From NCBI GenBank assembly GCA_022843805.1, contig JALHMY010000018.1, positions 46,512 through 110,511 of the forward strand: a DNA stretch of 64,000 bases. The letters run 5' to 3'. Positions 1-8,933 of the stretch are shown in pieces. Source of the stretch: Fuerstiella sp. (lineage in GTDB: Bacteria > Planctomycetota > Planctomycetia > Planctomycetales > Planctomycetaceae). Position 1 is the stretch's first letter. Every line of letters begins with the position of its first letter. The position numbers were made by a program, and so were the translations under genes. The notes beneath the pieces are model-generated. The model was not told where the DNA came from. It saw only the letters and a program-made list of their open reading frames with translations, and ran no database searches.

Positions 1-418
1 CAAGTTGCCGATCAGGCTCGTCGAGTTCCCCGAGGATCTGTCTGACGGCGGCGATGGCCTCCGTATGGACGATCGATGCCTCAGGCGAATCGTCTGTGGC
101 AGCGGACGATTGCTCGGGACACAGTAAAGATCCGCTATCGTCGCTGAGTACTTCTCGCTTGTTGTCGCGAATGTGTTTGAACGCTCGATTCCGACAACTG
201 CGGTATAACCATGCTCGGGGAGAATCAACAGCATCCCAGTGTGCATGAAGCTGCAGGAACACTTCCTGCACAATTTCCTCAGCCACTGCCCGACGGCCTA
301 CGATGGAAAACGTAAAGTGCAAAAGAGGTGTTTCTTCGGATTCGAACAGCGACTCAAGCGTGACTTCATTCACGCCCGTGGCACCCAAACCGTTGACTCG
401 GGGAGTCGGTTCCAACAT
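1..418 (-). CDS. ECF-type RNA polymerase sigma factor, 3' end cut by window edge
   Basis: The reading frame runs leftwards from an ATG at 418 and is still open at base 1, so only about 139 residues are visible. The part AVAEEIVQEVFLQLH followed by SPRAWLYRSCRNRAF is a typical sigma region 2 (core binding and -10 recognition) of extracytoplasmic-function sigma factors. The acidic linker (DDSGSLLCPEQSSAATDD) leads towards region 4, which begins with ILGELDEPDRQL at the edge. A GTG at 454 in the same frame, preceded by AGAGGA at about 10 bases, is an alternative start that would add 12 residues. An in-frame TGA lies just upstream of that. Partner genes such as an anti-sigma factor would lie outside the window. 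The family call is firm; the subgroup is not resolvable. Confidence 0.85.
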   Translation of the reverse strand, partial: MLEPTPRVNGLGATGVNEVTLESLFESEETPLLHFTFSIVGRRAVAEEIVQEVFLQLHAHWDAVDSPRAWLYRSCRNRAFKHIRDNKREVLSDDSGSLLCPEQSSAATDDSPEASIVHTEAIAAVRQILGELDEPDRQL

Positions 419-706
419 AAGTCTCGTTTGCGGTGTCTGGCAGGTTCGAATCACGACATTTTCGTCCTCTCACCGAGTATGACCCGACATCACTCGGTTT
501 CTTAGACGTTTTTCGGAAATATTCCAAATGTCATGGAGCGAATCACAGATCCACGAGGTCTGTCGATAAGGCCGCGTTATCTCATTCATTACCCACGTAA
601 GGCTGATTTCAAGACATCCAATTCCTGCTTTGCGAGGTAATGACAAGGTTTTCAAACGCCCGAGGAACTTCGTGTTTTGCGTTGACGGAATCTCCACCGA
701 TGCCAA

Positions 707-761
707 ATCCCGTCGGCGGAGCGACGGGTGTACAGTACACCCGTCGCTCCGTCGACGGGAT
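707..761. repeat. Near-perfect 27-bp inverted repeat around one base
   Basis: The arms 707-733 and 735-761 are reverse complements with a single mismatch (CGGCGG against CGTCGA). They meet at one central base, 734. The core reads GTGTACAGTACAC. There is no T-run after it, so it is unlikely to be a simple intrinsic terminator. It resembles REP or MITE-type intergenic palindromes. No second copy was noticed in this window. Confidence 0.8.
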
Positions 762-997
762 TGCCTGGTACGTTGTGGCAACTGCAGGCCATATACATCC
801 ACGAAGCCCCGGATTTATTGATGGATAGGTTCTAAAGAGTTCGCCATCGGTCAGAGATTCATCCGAGATTCATTTTTCTGCCCTCAAATTTTTCTGCCAA
901 TTCTTCCTCCGGGCTGCAACGTCACGGCTGCGTTTGGTGCGGACAAACCTCAAATGCTCATCCACACACGTCATTTGTTATTGAGTCGCATTCTTTT

Positions 998-1231
998 ACC
1001 ACAGATGCCACAGATGGGCACAGATAAAAAGCACAAGCAAAAACGCCCCTGTTATCTGTGAAAATCTGTGTCATCTGTGGTTTAATGAATTCTGTGTTTT
1101 GAGCACAGATCACACAAGTTGTATCGACCAAAAAGGAGGGATATTCGATCACTTATGGACGCCCGCTTTTCGTGGCAAAAGTGTCCGCAATAAGGTTAAC
1201 GGTAAACTTTGGATTTTTTTAACGCGCACTT
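998..1231 (-). repeat. Dispersed CACAGAT-type repeat, copy 1
   Basis: This region is rich in the word CACAGAT/ATCTGTG, followed by a conserved tail containing GGACGCCCGC, TTTCGTGGCAAAAGTGT and GCGCACTTCAT. The same order of blocks occurs in the opposite orientation at 25666-25850. Neither copy carries a credible gene. It is an intergenic repeat family of unknown function. Confidence 0.8.
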
Positions 1232-1317
1232 CATCTGTCGTCGAACCGAGATTCGTGCCGCTCTTTTCAGTTGACCTGGACAGCGACCAGATCTTTTGCC
1301 ACCGCGGACGGTCATCC

Positions 1318-2547
1318 TTAATTCGTTGCACCACAGGCTGGTAAGTATGTGGGACCAGGGCCGCCGTCGAAAAGGATTTTGGCAGCCGAAATCTGCTTGT
1401 AGGCGGCCGTCGAAGTGTCCCAGACTTTTACGTTATAAGTGTTGCAGTTGATCCCATAATCATTTGCCAGCACTTTAACGGTGTTTCTGAGATGTTCGAA
1501 TGTGGGCCGATAATGTCCGCTGAGCAGCGAGATCATTTTCAGCTTACCTCCAGTCACTTCCCAGTCGCCGCCGCACAGGATGTCTTTTCCAGCCTTAAAA
1601 CTGGTGTGATGAAATCGATGCATTCTTGAAGGATGGGTATAAAGCTTGCCCTTTTTTGTCATCACCCAGATTGCAGATTCATCGGCACTTCCAACAGAAA
1701 TGCCATGTTTGCGTTTGTAAAAATCCGAATGAGTCGTGTCGAGCGGCCGGTCCTTCCCCCACTTTTCCCAATAGAAGAGAGACCCCTGAACTGTGACGTT
1801 GTATTTCGCTCTTTTTTCGGGAGTCAGATAACGAACTCCCAGCATCACTCGTCGAAAGATCTCCTGCGATTCATTGCTGCCAGGTGCAAAGTAATTTGGC
1901 TTGCCCGGTTCGGGTGCCATGATCTGCTCGAACAGTTGCTGATTGATTGTTCCCAGGTACTCGGTGAATGACATCTGACCATAGGCATTCAGCCGATAGT
2001 GATTCATAAACTTTCCGATAATCACACCGCTCATGTGATTACCATGAGCCTTTTCCGTTCGAAAAGCCCCGTGACAAAGAGTCGCGACTCCGTTCTGATT
2101 CCCGGATTCGCTGACATTACTGAAAGCGGATTGCAGATCCAGAAACTCTTTGACACAGTCCAGTTCTTCTTCACTGGTCAATGCTTCTGACTCAACCTCC
2201 GTATCAATCGATGCGTTGACCGATTGATCCTCGTTGTTCATATAGCCGCTCAGCATCGGAATCACCAGAGTGGATGTGCTGGCGCCGAGACCATGTACCG
2301 GTGCCGATTGTGGCTGCAGAGCAGTATCATTCCAGTAGGGCTGCGGCGGCAGAGGTGACTGAAGATATGAATTCGGTGAGGATGTTCTCTGTGCCACAGG
2401 GTTGTTCATCGCCGAGAGATTCTGGACGGTCATGGGCCGCCTGGTTTCTGTAAAAGCCTCGCAAAGACTTCTTTTCAATTGCATCAGACCCAGCTTGAGT
2501 TTGGCAGCTCCGATTTTCATCGCAATCTCCTGATTCCGTGTGGACAA
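1318..2547 (-). CDS. Uncharacterised protein with plant-IQM-like HHxSF/SGHYRP motif
   Basis: This is a 409-residue protein without a signal peptide or membrane segment, preceded by a long Pro/Ser/Gln-rich N-terminus (about residues 40-100). The C-terminal third reads KGKLYTHPSRMHRFHHTSF, then GGDWEVTGGKLKMISL, then SGHYRPTFEHLRN (HHTSF at residues 313-317, SGHYRP at 344-349). The same ordered motif, HxSSFxxG, a short strand with DGxL, and SGHYxP, is what I recall from the C-terminal half of plant and fungal IQ-motif-containing (IQM) proteins and a few bacterial relatives. No calmodulin-binding IQ helix is evident. The biochemical role of the family is not established, so no function is assigned. 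The gene stands alone and lies downstream of the kinase gene on the same strand, about 275 bases away. The start MSTRNQEIAMKIG is plausible; ATG at residue 10 is an alternative. Confidence 0.6.
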   Translation of the reverse strand: MSTRNQEIAMKIGAAKLKLGLMQLKRSLCEAFTETRRPMTVQNLSAMNNPVAQRTSSPNSYLQSPLPPQPYWNDTALQPQSAPVHGLGASTSTLVIPMLSGYMNNEDQSVNASIDTEVESEALTSEEELDCVKEFLDLQSAFSNVSESGNQNGVATLCHGAFRTEKAHGNHMSGVIIGKFMNHYRLNAYGQMSFTEYLGTINQQLFEQIMAPEPGKPNYFAPGSNESQEIFRRVMLGVRYLTPEKRAKYNVTVQGSLFYWEKWGKDRPLDTTHSDFYKRKHGISVGSADESAIWVMTKKGKLYTHPSRMHRFHHTSFKAGKDILCGGDWEVTGGKLKMISLLSGHYRPTFEHLRNTVKVLANDYGINCNTYNVKVWDTSTAAYKQISAAKILFDGGPGPTYLPACGATN

Positions 2548-2822
2548 TAGCTTCGGTGGAAAAACTGAATGACACAGACATCCGATTTCCGGAGGTCCGT
2601 GCCGGCAGAACAGGTGATCCTGCTGCTAATCCAGATGCGCCGGATGTGACAGGTCTTTTTTGCGATGCTCTCAGTGCAGCCGCTGCCAGTCATTTTTCGG
2701 GCAGTCGGCGAATCTCGCAGGAACGGCTTTTGAACACAAAAGCGGCCAGTTTCGCCAGCACATGGTGTGGAGATGCTCTGGGTCGCCCATAGTTGGCAGC
2801 CCATGCCAATAGTCGGCCAACG

Positions 2823-5800
2823 TCAGCGGCGAGGGATGAGCGGCGGGGCGTCCCAGATGCTGACACATCCGTGCCAGTCCGTTGCCGCCAGTTTCCGACC
2901 ATCCGGACTGAATGCGACCCACGAGGTGAATCCATAGTTGCCGGATCCCGGTGGTCCTGTACAAAGCAGTGTGATTGCCTCACTTGCCGTTGCGCTGTCC
3001 CAAAGGCGAACGCGATTGTCATAACAGCCGGCGGCGAGACGAGTTCCGTCGTGGCTGTAGGTCACACTTGTAGGAGACGACAATGCCGGCCGTTTCAGAA
3101 ACTGACGGGGCTGATGATTCTGATCAAGATCCCAGGTATAAACAAAACCCGACTGAAGCCCGACCGCCGCCACCTGACGGGAATCAGGCCGAAAAGCGAT
3201 CGCTGTAATGACTCCCTCGCAGCCTTTCAATACCGACAGTACCTGCCCGGAATATGGATCTGTGATTAGAACTTCTGATGACTCCAGTTCATCTGAGGGG
3301 GTGACGTTCGAATTCCTCATTGCGACTGCCAGCAAACGTCCATCGGAGTTAAGCGCCAGTGATGATGCCCTGACACCTTTAAAGGTTCGGTTCGATTCCC
3401 TGCTGCCGGAGGAAGCGTTCCATACGGACACTTCAGTTTCGTGCTCCTCTGCCACCGTCTTAATGAAGCAGGTCGCCAGTACAGTTGCGTCTTCTGATAA
3501 TGCCACGCATAAAGGAGTCGACTCGTGCGCATGAATTCGGGAGATCGTCTGACCGGTTTCCGGATCAAGAACGTTGACAATTCCGGGCGTTTCAGGTGCC
3601 GGCGATGCCAGTCGCCTGCCGAAGGCGGCGATGCTCTGATCCCGACGAGCAGAGTCATGACGAGAAATCAGTGGCAGCTTCTGCGCGTTCAGCCTGCGGC
3701 CGGTCAGGGTATCGATTCGGAAAGCCTGCCTGCTGAACTGACAGATAAACATGAGTGACTTTGAGTCTTCAGCAAATGAGATCCCTCCGGCAAATTCCCC
3801 CCACGCGGACTCGGTCCCCTGAACATTTAATCCGCGGGGATCCCGATCGACGTCCCAGATACAGATTGAGAGATCCTGTCCGGCCGAGACGAGCTTCTTT
3901 CCGTCCGGACTGAATTCCAGTTTTCGCACACCGTCAGTATGTCCCCGAAAAACGGAAAACTCCAGCTGGTCCTGAGTGTTCCAGAGTCTCACAGTTCCGT
4001 CTTCTCCTGCCGTGGCCAAAAGCCCGTCGCTGGAAAACTCGAGATCGTTTACCCGACCACGATGGTTGCGCAAACGCTCCAGCAGGACGCTACCCGATAA
4101 ATCCCGAATCTCGACGCCTCGCCACGGATCGGAAAGGGCCAGCAAACCCGACGATTTCCCTCGTCCGGTCGAAGCTGCGGCAAGCGGTCCCGGTCGACAG
4201 GAATGATAGATCTCATTCAGAATAGACCCCGACATGCTCCACTCTCGAACGTGCAGTTCCGAATTCACATCCTCGCTGGAGATCAGTAAAACTGTTTGCG
4301 GGCCATCCCCTGGATTATTCTCCTGTCGAAATTCCAGACTGCTGATCCCAGGCCATCCCAGCGGCAGGTGAAAGCATTCCGTATTGTTTTCAAAATCAAA
4401 GAGTCTCAGACCCAGCAATGTGCCAGCAGCGAGAAATCTGCCGTCCGGCGTGAACTCCAGACAACTGATACCCTCCTGCACCTTCGGGCAGCGCAGGAGT
4501 TCGCGTGGCACGAACTCCGTCGAATTTTCCTGCTGCTCCCAGATACTGACGACACCGCCGCTGCTGCCTGTGACAAACCGTTTTCCGTCAGGGTGCCATG
4601 TCGTCGCCCGAACGGTTCCCTCCGGATAATCCAGCGCCACTTCACATTCTCCGGTTGTCAGCTTCCAGATTCGAATCTGCCCGTCCCGGTTTTCCACAAC
4701 TGGCCCCCCCACCGAAATCAGATGGGTACCCGCAGGATGCCATGCGATATCATAGATCCAGGACCACAGATCGCTTTCATGCTTCATTCCCTGCCTGTTG
4801 CCGAGGTGCGTCTGGCTGTTCAGATATCGCCACTCCCAGCCTCGCCGATCGATCTGCTGCGGCCCGGGAATACACATCGCAAGCATCTGACGAGCCTGTT
4901 CGACGCCGTCTGTCTCAAGTCCCTGACGAGCCAGCGCAATGCGATTAAAATACAGCGAAGATTCTGCCTGCTCCAGCAGTTCACCAGCCCGATGCCTGGC
5001 AGTCTCAGAACGAAGCCAGAGCCATGTTACTCCGGGCAGACCCACTGTCAGCATCAGAACCGCGAGGACCAGCACGGCAGCTGTGCCAGGACGACGAACC
5101 AGCCACCTCCAGCCCGTCTCAATCAGACCGGCCGGGCGAGCAACAACCGTTCTTCCCTCGCAAAATCGCCGCAGGTCATCGGCGAGTGCCTGCGCGGAAG
5201 AGTATCGCTGCGCCGGAGCTTTTCGCAGGCATTTCAGGCAAACGGTTTCCAGGTCCCGTGTGACCGACGGTTGCAGTTTCCGGGGTGACAAAGGCTCGTC
5301 AAATCGTACCTTCTGCAACAACGTCAGTGAATCGGCTGCAATGAATGGCGGTCGACCCGTCAGCAAAGTGTACAGGATCGCGCCCAGAGCCCAGATGTCG
5401 GCCGCTACACCGATATCTGATGACTCGCCTGCTGCCTGCTCCGGGGCCATATATTCCGGAGTGCCAACAAGAATTCCTGTGCGAGTTTGCAGGTCCGAAC
5501 CGGCAAGTAATTTTGCGACGCCAAAGTCGCACAGTTTCAATTGTCCGTCGCGCGTGAAAAGAATGTTGGAGGGCTTCAGGTCACGATGTACAACTCCCTG
5601 GTCGTGCGCATGCTGTACCGCCAGCGCAAGCTGCTCAACCCATCTGGCAGCAGACACAGGAATCTGCGGACGATTTTGAGTTCGATCGGAAAGACTTCCT
5701 CCGTCGATGTACTCAAGGGCCAGATACGGCAGCTCTGTACCGCTCAGATTCTGCCAGCTCCCAATCTCATAGATTTGCACGATTCCCGGATGTCTCAGGC

Positions 5801-6302
5801 GGGCCGTAGCTTCGGCCTCCGCCCGAAATCGAACAAGATACTCGCTGCCCGCAAACTCTCCCGCAAGAAGTACTTTCAGAGCCACGACCCGCTGAAGTCG
5901 AACATGCCGGGCTTTCAATACCAGCCCCATTCCCCCACGACCAATTTCGGAAAGAATCTCATAATCTCCAATACGCATCCCGGGAGACGTCAGGCAATCC
6001 GGTGATGGTTCATGCCGAAGAATCGAAAATCCCGACTTTGAGCCTCGCACTGCTCGAATCACGTCATCGTCGGTATGTTCGATTGCCGACAGCTTTTGTT
6101 CGCAAAGCACGCATTGGTCCAGATGCGACGCGATCGCATCCAGCCGCTTATCCGGCAGATTTCCCAAATGGAAGTCGGACAGTTCAGAGATGTCCGGACA
6201 ATTCTGTGGACTAGTGAACAGTGTATCGCTCCGGCAGGACTTCTTCGACCGCTGTTTTATACTATCATATGTTCCTTGTGTGACATCAATGGAGTGTGAC
6301 AT
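2823..6302 (-). CDS. Membrane-anchored Ser/Thr protein kinase with zinc-finger N-terminus and WD40 sensor
   Basis: From an ATG at 6302 the protein is about 1159 residues. Domains in order: a zf-HC2-like motif HLDQCVLC (about 60-67), as in anti-sigma factors; a complete Hanks kinase domain with G-loop GRGGMG (121-126), VALK lysine (144), HRDLKPSN (HRD 239-241), DFG (259-261) and APE (286-288); one transmembrane helix (about 407-431); then roughly 700 residues of WD40 repeats, with recurring FSPDG and W-D endings, forming one or two propellers outside the membrane. It is transcribed divergently from the ECF sigma gene. This is the kinase-linked ECF arrangement known from planctomycetes, in which the kinase is thought to control its sigma factor. 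The start is uncertain because a 16-bp tandem duplication covers it and its ribosome site is weak. The catalytic residues are all present. Confidence 0.93.
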   Translation of the reverse strand: MSHSIDVTQGTYDSIKQRSKKSCRSDTLFTSPQNCPDISELSDFHLGNLPDKRLDAIASHLDQCVLCEQKLSAIEHTDDDVIRAVRGSKSGFSILRHEPSPDCLTSPGMRIGDYEILSEIGRGGMGLVLKARHVRLQRVVALKVLLAGEFAGSEYLVRFRAEAEATARLRHPGIVQIYEIGSWQNLSGTELPYLALEYIDGGSLSDRTQNRPQIPVSAARWVEQLALAVQHAHDQGVVHRDLKPSNILFTRDGQLKLCDFGVAKLLAGSDLQTRTGILVGTPEYMAPEQAAGESSDIGVAADIWALGAILYTLLTGRPPFIAADSLTLLQKVRFDEPLSPRKLQPSVTRDLETVCLKCLRKAPAQRYSSAQALADDLRRFCEGRTVVARPAGLIETGWRWLVRRPGTAAVLVLAVLMLTVGLPGVTWLWLRSETARHRAGELLEQAESSLYFNRIALARQGLETDGVEQARQMLAMCIPGPQQIDRRGWEWRYLNSQTHLGNRQGMKHESDLWSWIYDIAWHPAGTHLISVGGPVVENRDGQIRIWKLTTGECEVALDYPEGTVRATTWHPDGKRFVTGSSGGVVSIWEQQENSTEFVPRELLRCPKVQEGISCLEFTPDGRFLAAGTLLGLRLFDFENNTECFHLPLGWPGISSLEFRQENNPGDGPQTVLLISSEDVNSELHVREWSMSGSILNEIYHSCRPGPLAAASTGRGKSSGLLALSDPWRGVEIRDLSGSVLLERLRNHRGRVNDLEFSSDGLLATAGEDGTVRLWNTQDQLEFSVFRGHTDGVRKLEFSPDGKKLVSAGQDLSICIWDVDRDPRGLNVQGTESAWGEFAGGISFAEDSKSLMFICQFSRQAFRIDTLTGRRLNAQKLPLISRHDSARRDQSIAAFGRRLASPAPETPGIVNVLDPETGQTISRIHAHESTPLCVALSEDATVLATCFIKTVAEEHETEVSVWNASSGSRESNRTFKGVRASSLALNSDGRLLAVAMRNSNVTPSDELESSEVLITDPYSGQVLSVLKGCEGVITAIAFRPDSRQVAAVGLQSGFVYTWDLDQNHQPRQFLKRPALSSPTSVTYSHDGTRLAAGCYDNRVRLWDSATASEAITLLCTGPPGSGNYGFTSWVAFSPDGRKLAATDWHGCVSIWDAPPLIPRR

Positions 6303-6309
6303 CAATGGA
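6278..6309. repeat. Tandem 16-bp duplication between divergent kinase and sigma starts
   Basis: GTGTGACATCAATGGA occurs twice back to back (6278-6293 and 6294-6309). Because 16 is not a multiple of three, each copy offers a start-like triplet in a different frame: ATG at 6289 for the sigma frame, and ATG at 6302 on the other strand for the kinase. Confidence 0.9.
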
Positions 6310-6333
6310 CACCGACACCGGGAGGACCAGCAT

Positions 6334-6975
6334 TTGTCCGAAACGAGTGATGAGACAGATTTTGTTTCCCGGCCGGGCACTCGTCTGACACTGCTGGCAA
6401 AGGCTCGGCAACACGATCAGGATGCCTGGAATCGCCTCGTTTTGCTGTATTCTCCGCTGGTACGGTACTGGTGCCGCGCAGCGGGAATTCGGCCAGATGC
6501 GACGGACGATGTGGTTCAGGAAGTGTTTATCGCCGCATCAGGGGGTCTTCAAAGTTTTCGTCGAGACCGTCCGGGAGACACTTTTCGTGGCTGGCTGCGT
6601 GGAATTACTCGCAATGTTTTGCTGGCCTCATTTCGGCGGCATGGCCGCCAGACTGCCGGACAGGGAGGAACCGAAGCCCTGCAAATGCTCAATCGGGTTC
6701 CAGATCCTGAATTCGATCTGGCCTGCGATGACCCGCCGGAACAGACTCAGGGCATCTATCAGCGAGCACTGGATCTGGTGAGAAGTGAATTCGAAGAGCG
6801 TACCTGGCAAATGTTCTGGCTGACTGCAGTTGACGGTCTGCCCGCAGCCGAAGTCGCACTGCAGTTCGGAGTCACGTCAGCCGCTGTCAGAAAAGCTCGT
6901 TCCCGAGTGCTGCATCGCCTGAAGCAGGAGGTCGGTGACATCGTGGACAGTCCAAACCCTGGACAGGCCGAATGA
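6334..6975 (+). CDS. ECF sigma factor paired with the divergent kinase
   Basis: This is a 213-residue sigma-70-family protein. Region 2 is visible as AWNRLVLLYSPLVRYWCR, DDVVQEVFIA and TFRGWLRGITRN. Region 4 is visible as the helix-turn-helix LPAAEVALQFGVTSAAVRKA. I prefer the TTG start at 6334 (MSETSDETD...). It has GGGAGG eight bases upstream and gives the N-terminus usual for planctomycete kinase-associated ECF factors. The in-frame ATG at 6289 would overlap the kinase start and lies inside the 16-bp duplication. The gene is divergent from the kinase with about 31 bases between starts, so the two probably share a control region. The kinase's N-terminal zinc finger is the natural candidate for a sigma-binding element. 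Confidence 0.9.
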   Translation: MSETSDETDFVSRPGTRLTLLAKARQHDQDAWNRLVLLYSPLVRYWCRAAGIRPDATDDVVQEVFIAASGGLQSFRRDRPGDTFRGWLRGITRNVLLASFRRHGRQTAGQGGTEALQMLNRVPDPEFDLACDDPPEQTQGIYQRALDLVRSEFEERTWQMFWLTAVDGLPAAEVALQFGVTSAAVRKARSRVLHRLKQEVGDIVDSPNPGQAE

Positions 6976-7168
6976 GAAGGATGCATTGAGAGCCTGAGTT
7001 CGCAGAATTTTTTCCCGGCGGTTAAGTTGCACTTCCTGCTGTAATCCGCGTCACCAGGCAATACCCTGCTAAAATGGAAGGACAGCAGGACGCGGATCTT
7101 CCCCCAGCTCGTATAAAATTCCATGACAATAAGTCTGGAAGACGTGTAAAACCCAGGAGAGTATCCAT

Positions 7169-7552
7169 ATGGAACCAGATCAGGTTCATGACCCGCGCGT
7201 CGCACTCGCCGCAGAGCGAACTCTTCTGGCCTGGATTCGCACCAGTCTGGCGATGATGGGCTTCGGTTTTGTTGTTGCCAGATTCGGTCTGTTTCTCCGT
7301 GAACTGGCTCAGGTGGAAGGAGCTCCCATCAGGCCAGGTTCGGGAATCTCACTCTGGATAGGCTGCTCACTCGTTGTTCTGGGAGTTGTCGTCAACATTG
7401 TGGCAGCCGCGTTGCATGTTCGAAACATCCGCGAATTTATTCAGGGGAAACCCTATCGAGTGTCGGTCTCGTCGCTGGGGGTCGTCGTGACACTGACATT
7501 GGCCGTGATCGGTCTCGTTCTGACGGTCTATCTGAGTTTCTGGAGCCGGTAA
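7169..7552 (+). CDS. DUF202/YidH-type small inner-membrane protein
   Basis: This 127-residue protein begins with the family signature PRVALAAERTLLAWIRTSLA, followed by three hydrophobic helices (about residues 27-45, 58-82 and 98-122). This is the size and layout of DUF202 proteins such as YidH, whose function is not established. AGGAG (7156-7160) sits about eight bases before the ATG. It stands alone, about 190 bases after the sigma gene. Confidence 0.88.
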   Translation: MEPDQVHDPRVALAAERTLLAWIRTSLAMMGFGFVVARFGLFLRELAQVEGAPIRPGSGISLWIGCSLVVLGVVVNIVAAALHVRNIREFIQGKPYRVSVSSLGVVVTLTLAVIGLVLTVYLSFWSR

Positions 7553-8069
7553 TGATTACCGCTTTCTGAACCCTCAAAAACCGGCGAAGGAAATGCGCCA
7601 TCCTCAACGAACCATTCTTCGGGCCGCGACCGCTGGCGATGATCGGATGGATTGATTACTCAGGGAACCGGGAGCGAGGCTCACCAATCAGCCCGCTCCA
7701 TCGCTCCTGCACGGCTGACACCATGAACGGTGACTCGGAATTGAACAGGAGGAAACCGAGGAAGCGGAGATTAACAATCACTCAGCGCATTCCCGGTGAT
7801 TCCTCCGTTTCCTCTGTGACCTCCTGTTCGAATCCAATAGAAGGATCAGCGCTGACGAGTTCACTGCTCCGATGACGCATTCCCAAAGACGCCCAACTGC
7901 GTCAGGGGTTCATAAATCGGACGACCGCAGAAAGCGGATCTTCCCATTGGCCGCATCCGGCCATATTGCGACCGGTTGCGTAAGTGACGGCATACAAGTT
8001 GCTTCTTTGACAGCAGGCCGACACTCCGCCGCGAGTGAGCAACTCAATTGACATCTAACGAAGAAAGCA
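7553..8069. other. Gene-free stretch with an imperfect inverted repeat
   Basis: No credible gene is present. Positions 7743-7770 and 7801-7829 form an imperfect inverted repeat with GAACAGGAGG/CCTCCTGTTC at the outer ends and AGAGGAAACGGAGG-like arms. This type of purine-rich intergenic palindrome is scattered in many environmental genomes. Confidence 0.6.
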
Positions 8070-8762
8070 ATGACCATGCAATTGCTCAAGGCTCAGTGTC
8101 CTTACTGTGGGCGAGAAGTCGAAACTACCATTGAACACATTACGGGGCCAATTGTATGTCCCACCTGTGAAAAGCCGTTTGAAATGGAAATTCCGACGAC
8201 CACAGTGACGTCAGTCCGCGAAGTTTCCGATGCGAGCAATCCCAGTAAGCTTGCTACTCAGCCCGAAGAACGAACGTTATTGAAGGTTCATCCGGTTCTC
8301 TTTCGCGCTCATCCCATCGGGACATTGTTGGTTTTTGCAGTGAGTGTCGCGTCGTTGTATGGTCTCTGGATCGCTCTCGCAAAGAATTCCACGAGTGAGC
8401 AGTCGCCGTCTCCGAATGGCACGACAATCGGATCCATCGACTGGATTCTGTGGATTTCAATCGCTGCGCTAATTGGAATGGCGCTTCTGGTCTTCTCGTG
8501 GTTTCTGCGGAGCGCTTCAATAACTCTTACGCTGACGAACAGTCGCTCGATTCTCAGAAAGGGACTGATTAGTCGAGATTCATCAGTAGTGCAACACGAC
8601 GATGTTCGCAACATACAGGTTGATCAAACGATCTTTCAAAGACTGCTTGGAATCGGAGACGTCGGAATTTCCAGTTCGGGACAGGATGAATTAGAGATCA
8701 TTGTCAATAAGGTGCCAGCCCCGACTCGAATTGTCGAAATGATTCGCGAGAACCAGCGCTGA
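8070..8762 (+). CDS. Zinc-ribbon plus bacterial PH-domain membrane protein
   Basis: This 230-residue protein starts with a zinc ribbon (CPYCGRE at about 10-16 and CPTCEKPF at about 30-37). It continues with a linker and two transmembrane helices (about 92-110 and 132-150). It ends with a bPH_2 domain: the stretch TNSRSILRKGLISRDSSVV, then IQVDQTIFQRLLGIGDVGIS, is the hallmark of the YdbS/YdbT-like PH family. Such proteins are membrane-associated and of uncertain role. No partner gene is adjacent. The ATG MQLLKAQ two codons in is an equally good start. Confidence 0.85.
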   Translation: MTMQLLKAQCPYCGREVETTIEHITGPIVCPTCEKPFEMEIPTTTVTSVREVSDASNPSKLATQPEERTLLKVHPVLFRAHPIGTLLVFAVSVASLYGLWIALAKNSTSEQSPSPNGTTIGSIDWILWISIAALIGMALLVFSWFLRSASITLTLTNSRSILRKGLISRDSSVVQHDDVRNIQVDQTIFQRLLGIGDVGISSSGQDELEIIVNKVPAPTRIVEMIRENQR

Positions 8763-8933
8763 ACAGGCCTTGATGGTTCACTGGAGCCGCATAATTCTCT
8801 GCCGGGCCGTTCAACTGCCTAAGTGGTTGATTTACGACCATCACAGGATGGCCGGATCGCGAAGGAACTCATTCTCGCTGAATCGGCAATCTGCCCGATG
8901 CGAAATTTCTCTAATAACGGAAAAGTCTCCGCC

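Larger units (their letters stand above)
419..1317. other. Non-coding stretch with one palindrome and one dispersed repeat
   Basis: No reading frame here looks protein-like on either strand. The stretch holds a long palindrome (707-761) and one copy of a dispersed repeat built on the CACAGAT word (998-1231), both listed separately. The rest shows no recognisable feature. Confidence 0.6.

Noticed and set aside
4296..5288. 330-codon open frame opposite the kinase gene
   Set aside because: It is antisense to a WD40/kinase coding region with clear motifs on the other strand and has no protein-like features.
6289..6291. ATG as start of the ECF sigma gene
   Set aside because: It lies in the tandem duplication and would overlap the kinase start; TTG 6334 has GGGAGG at eight bases and a family-like N-terminus.
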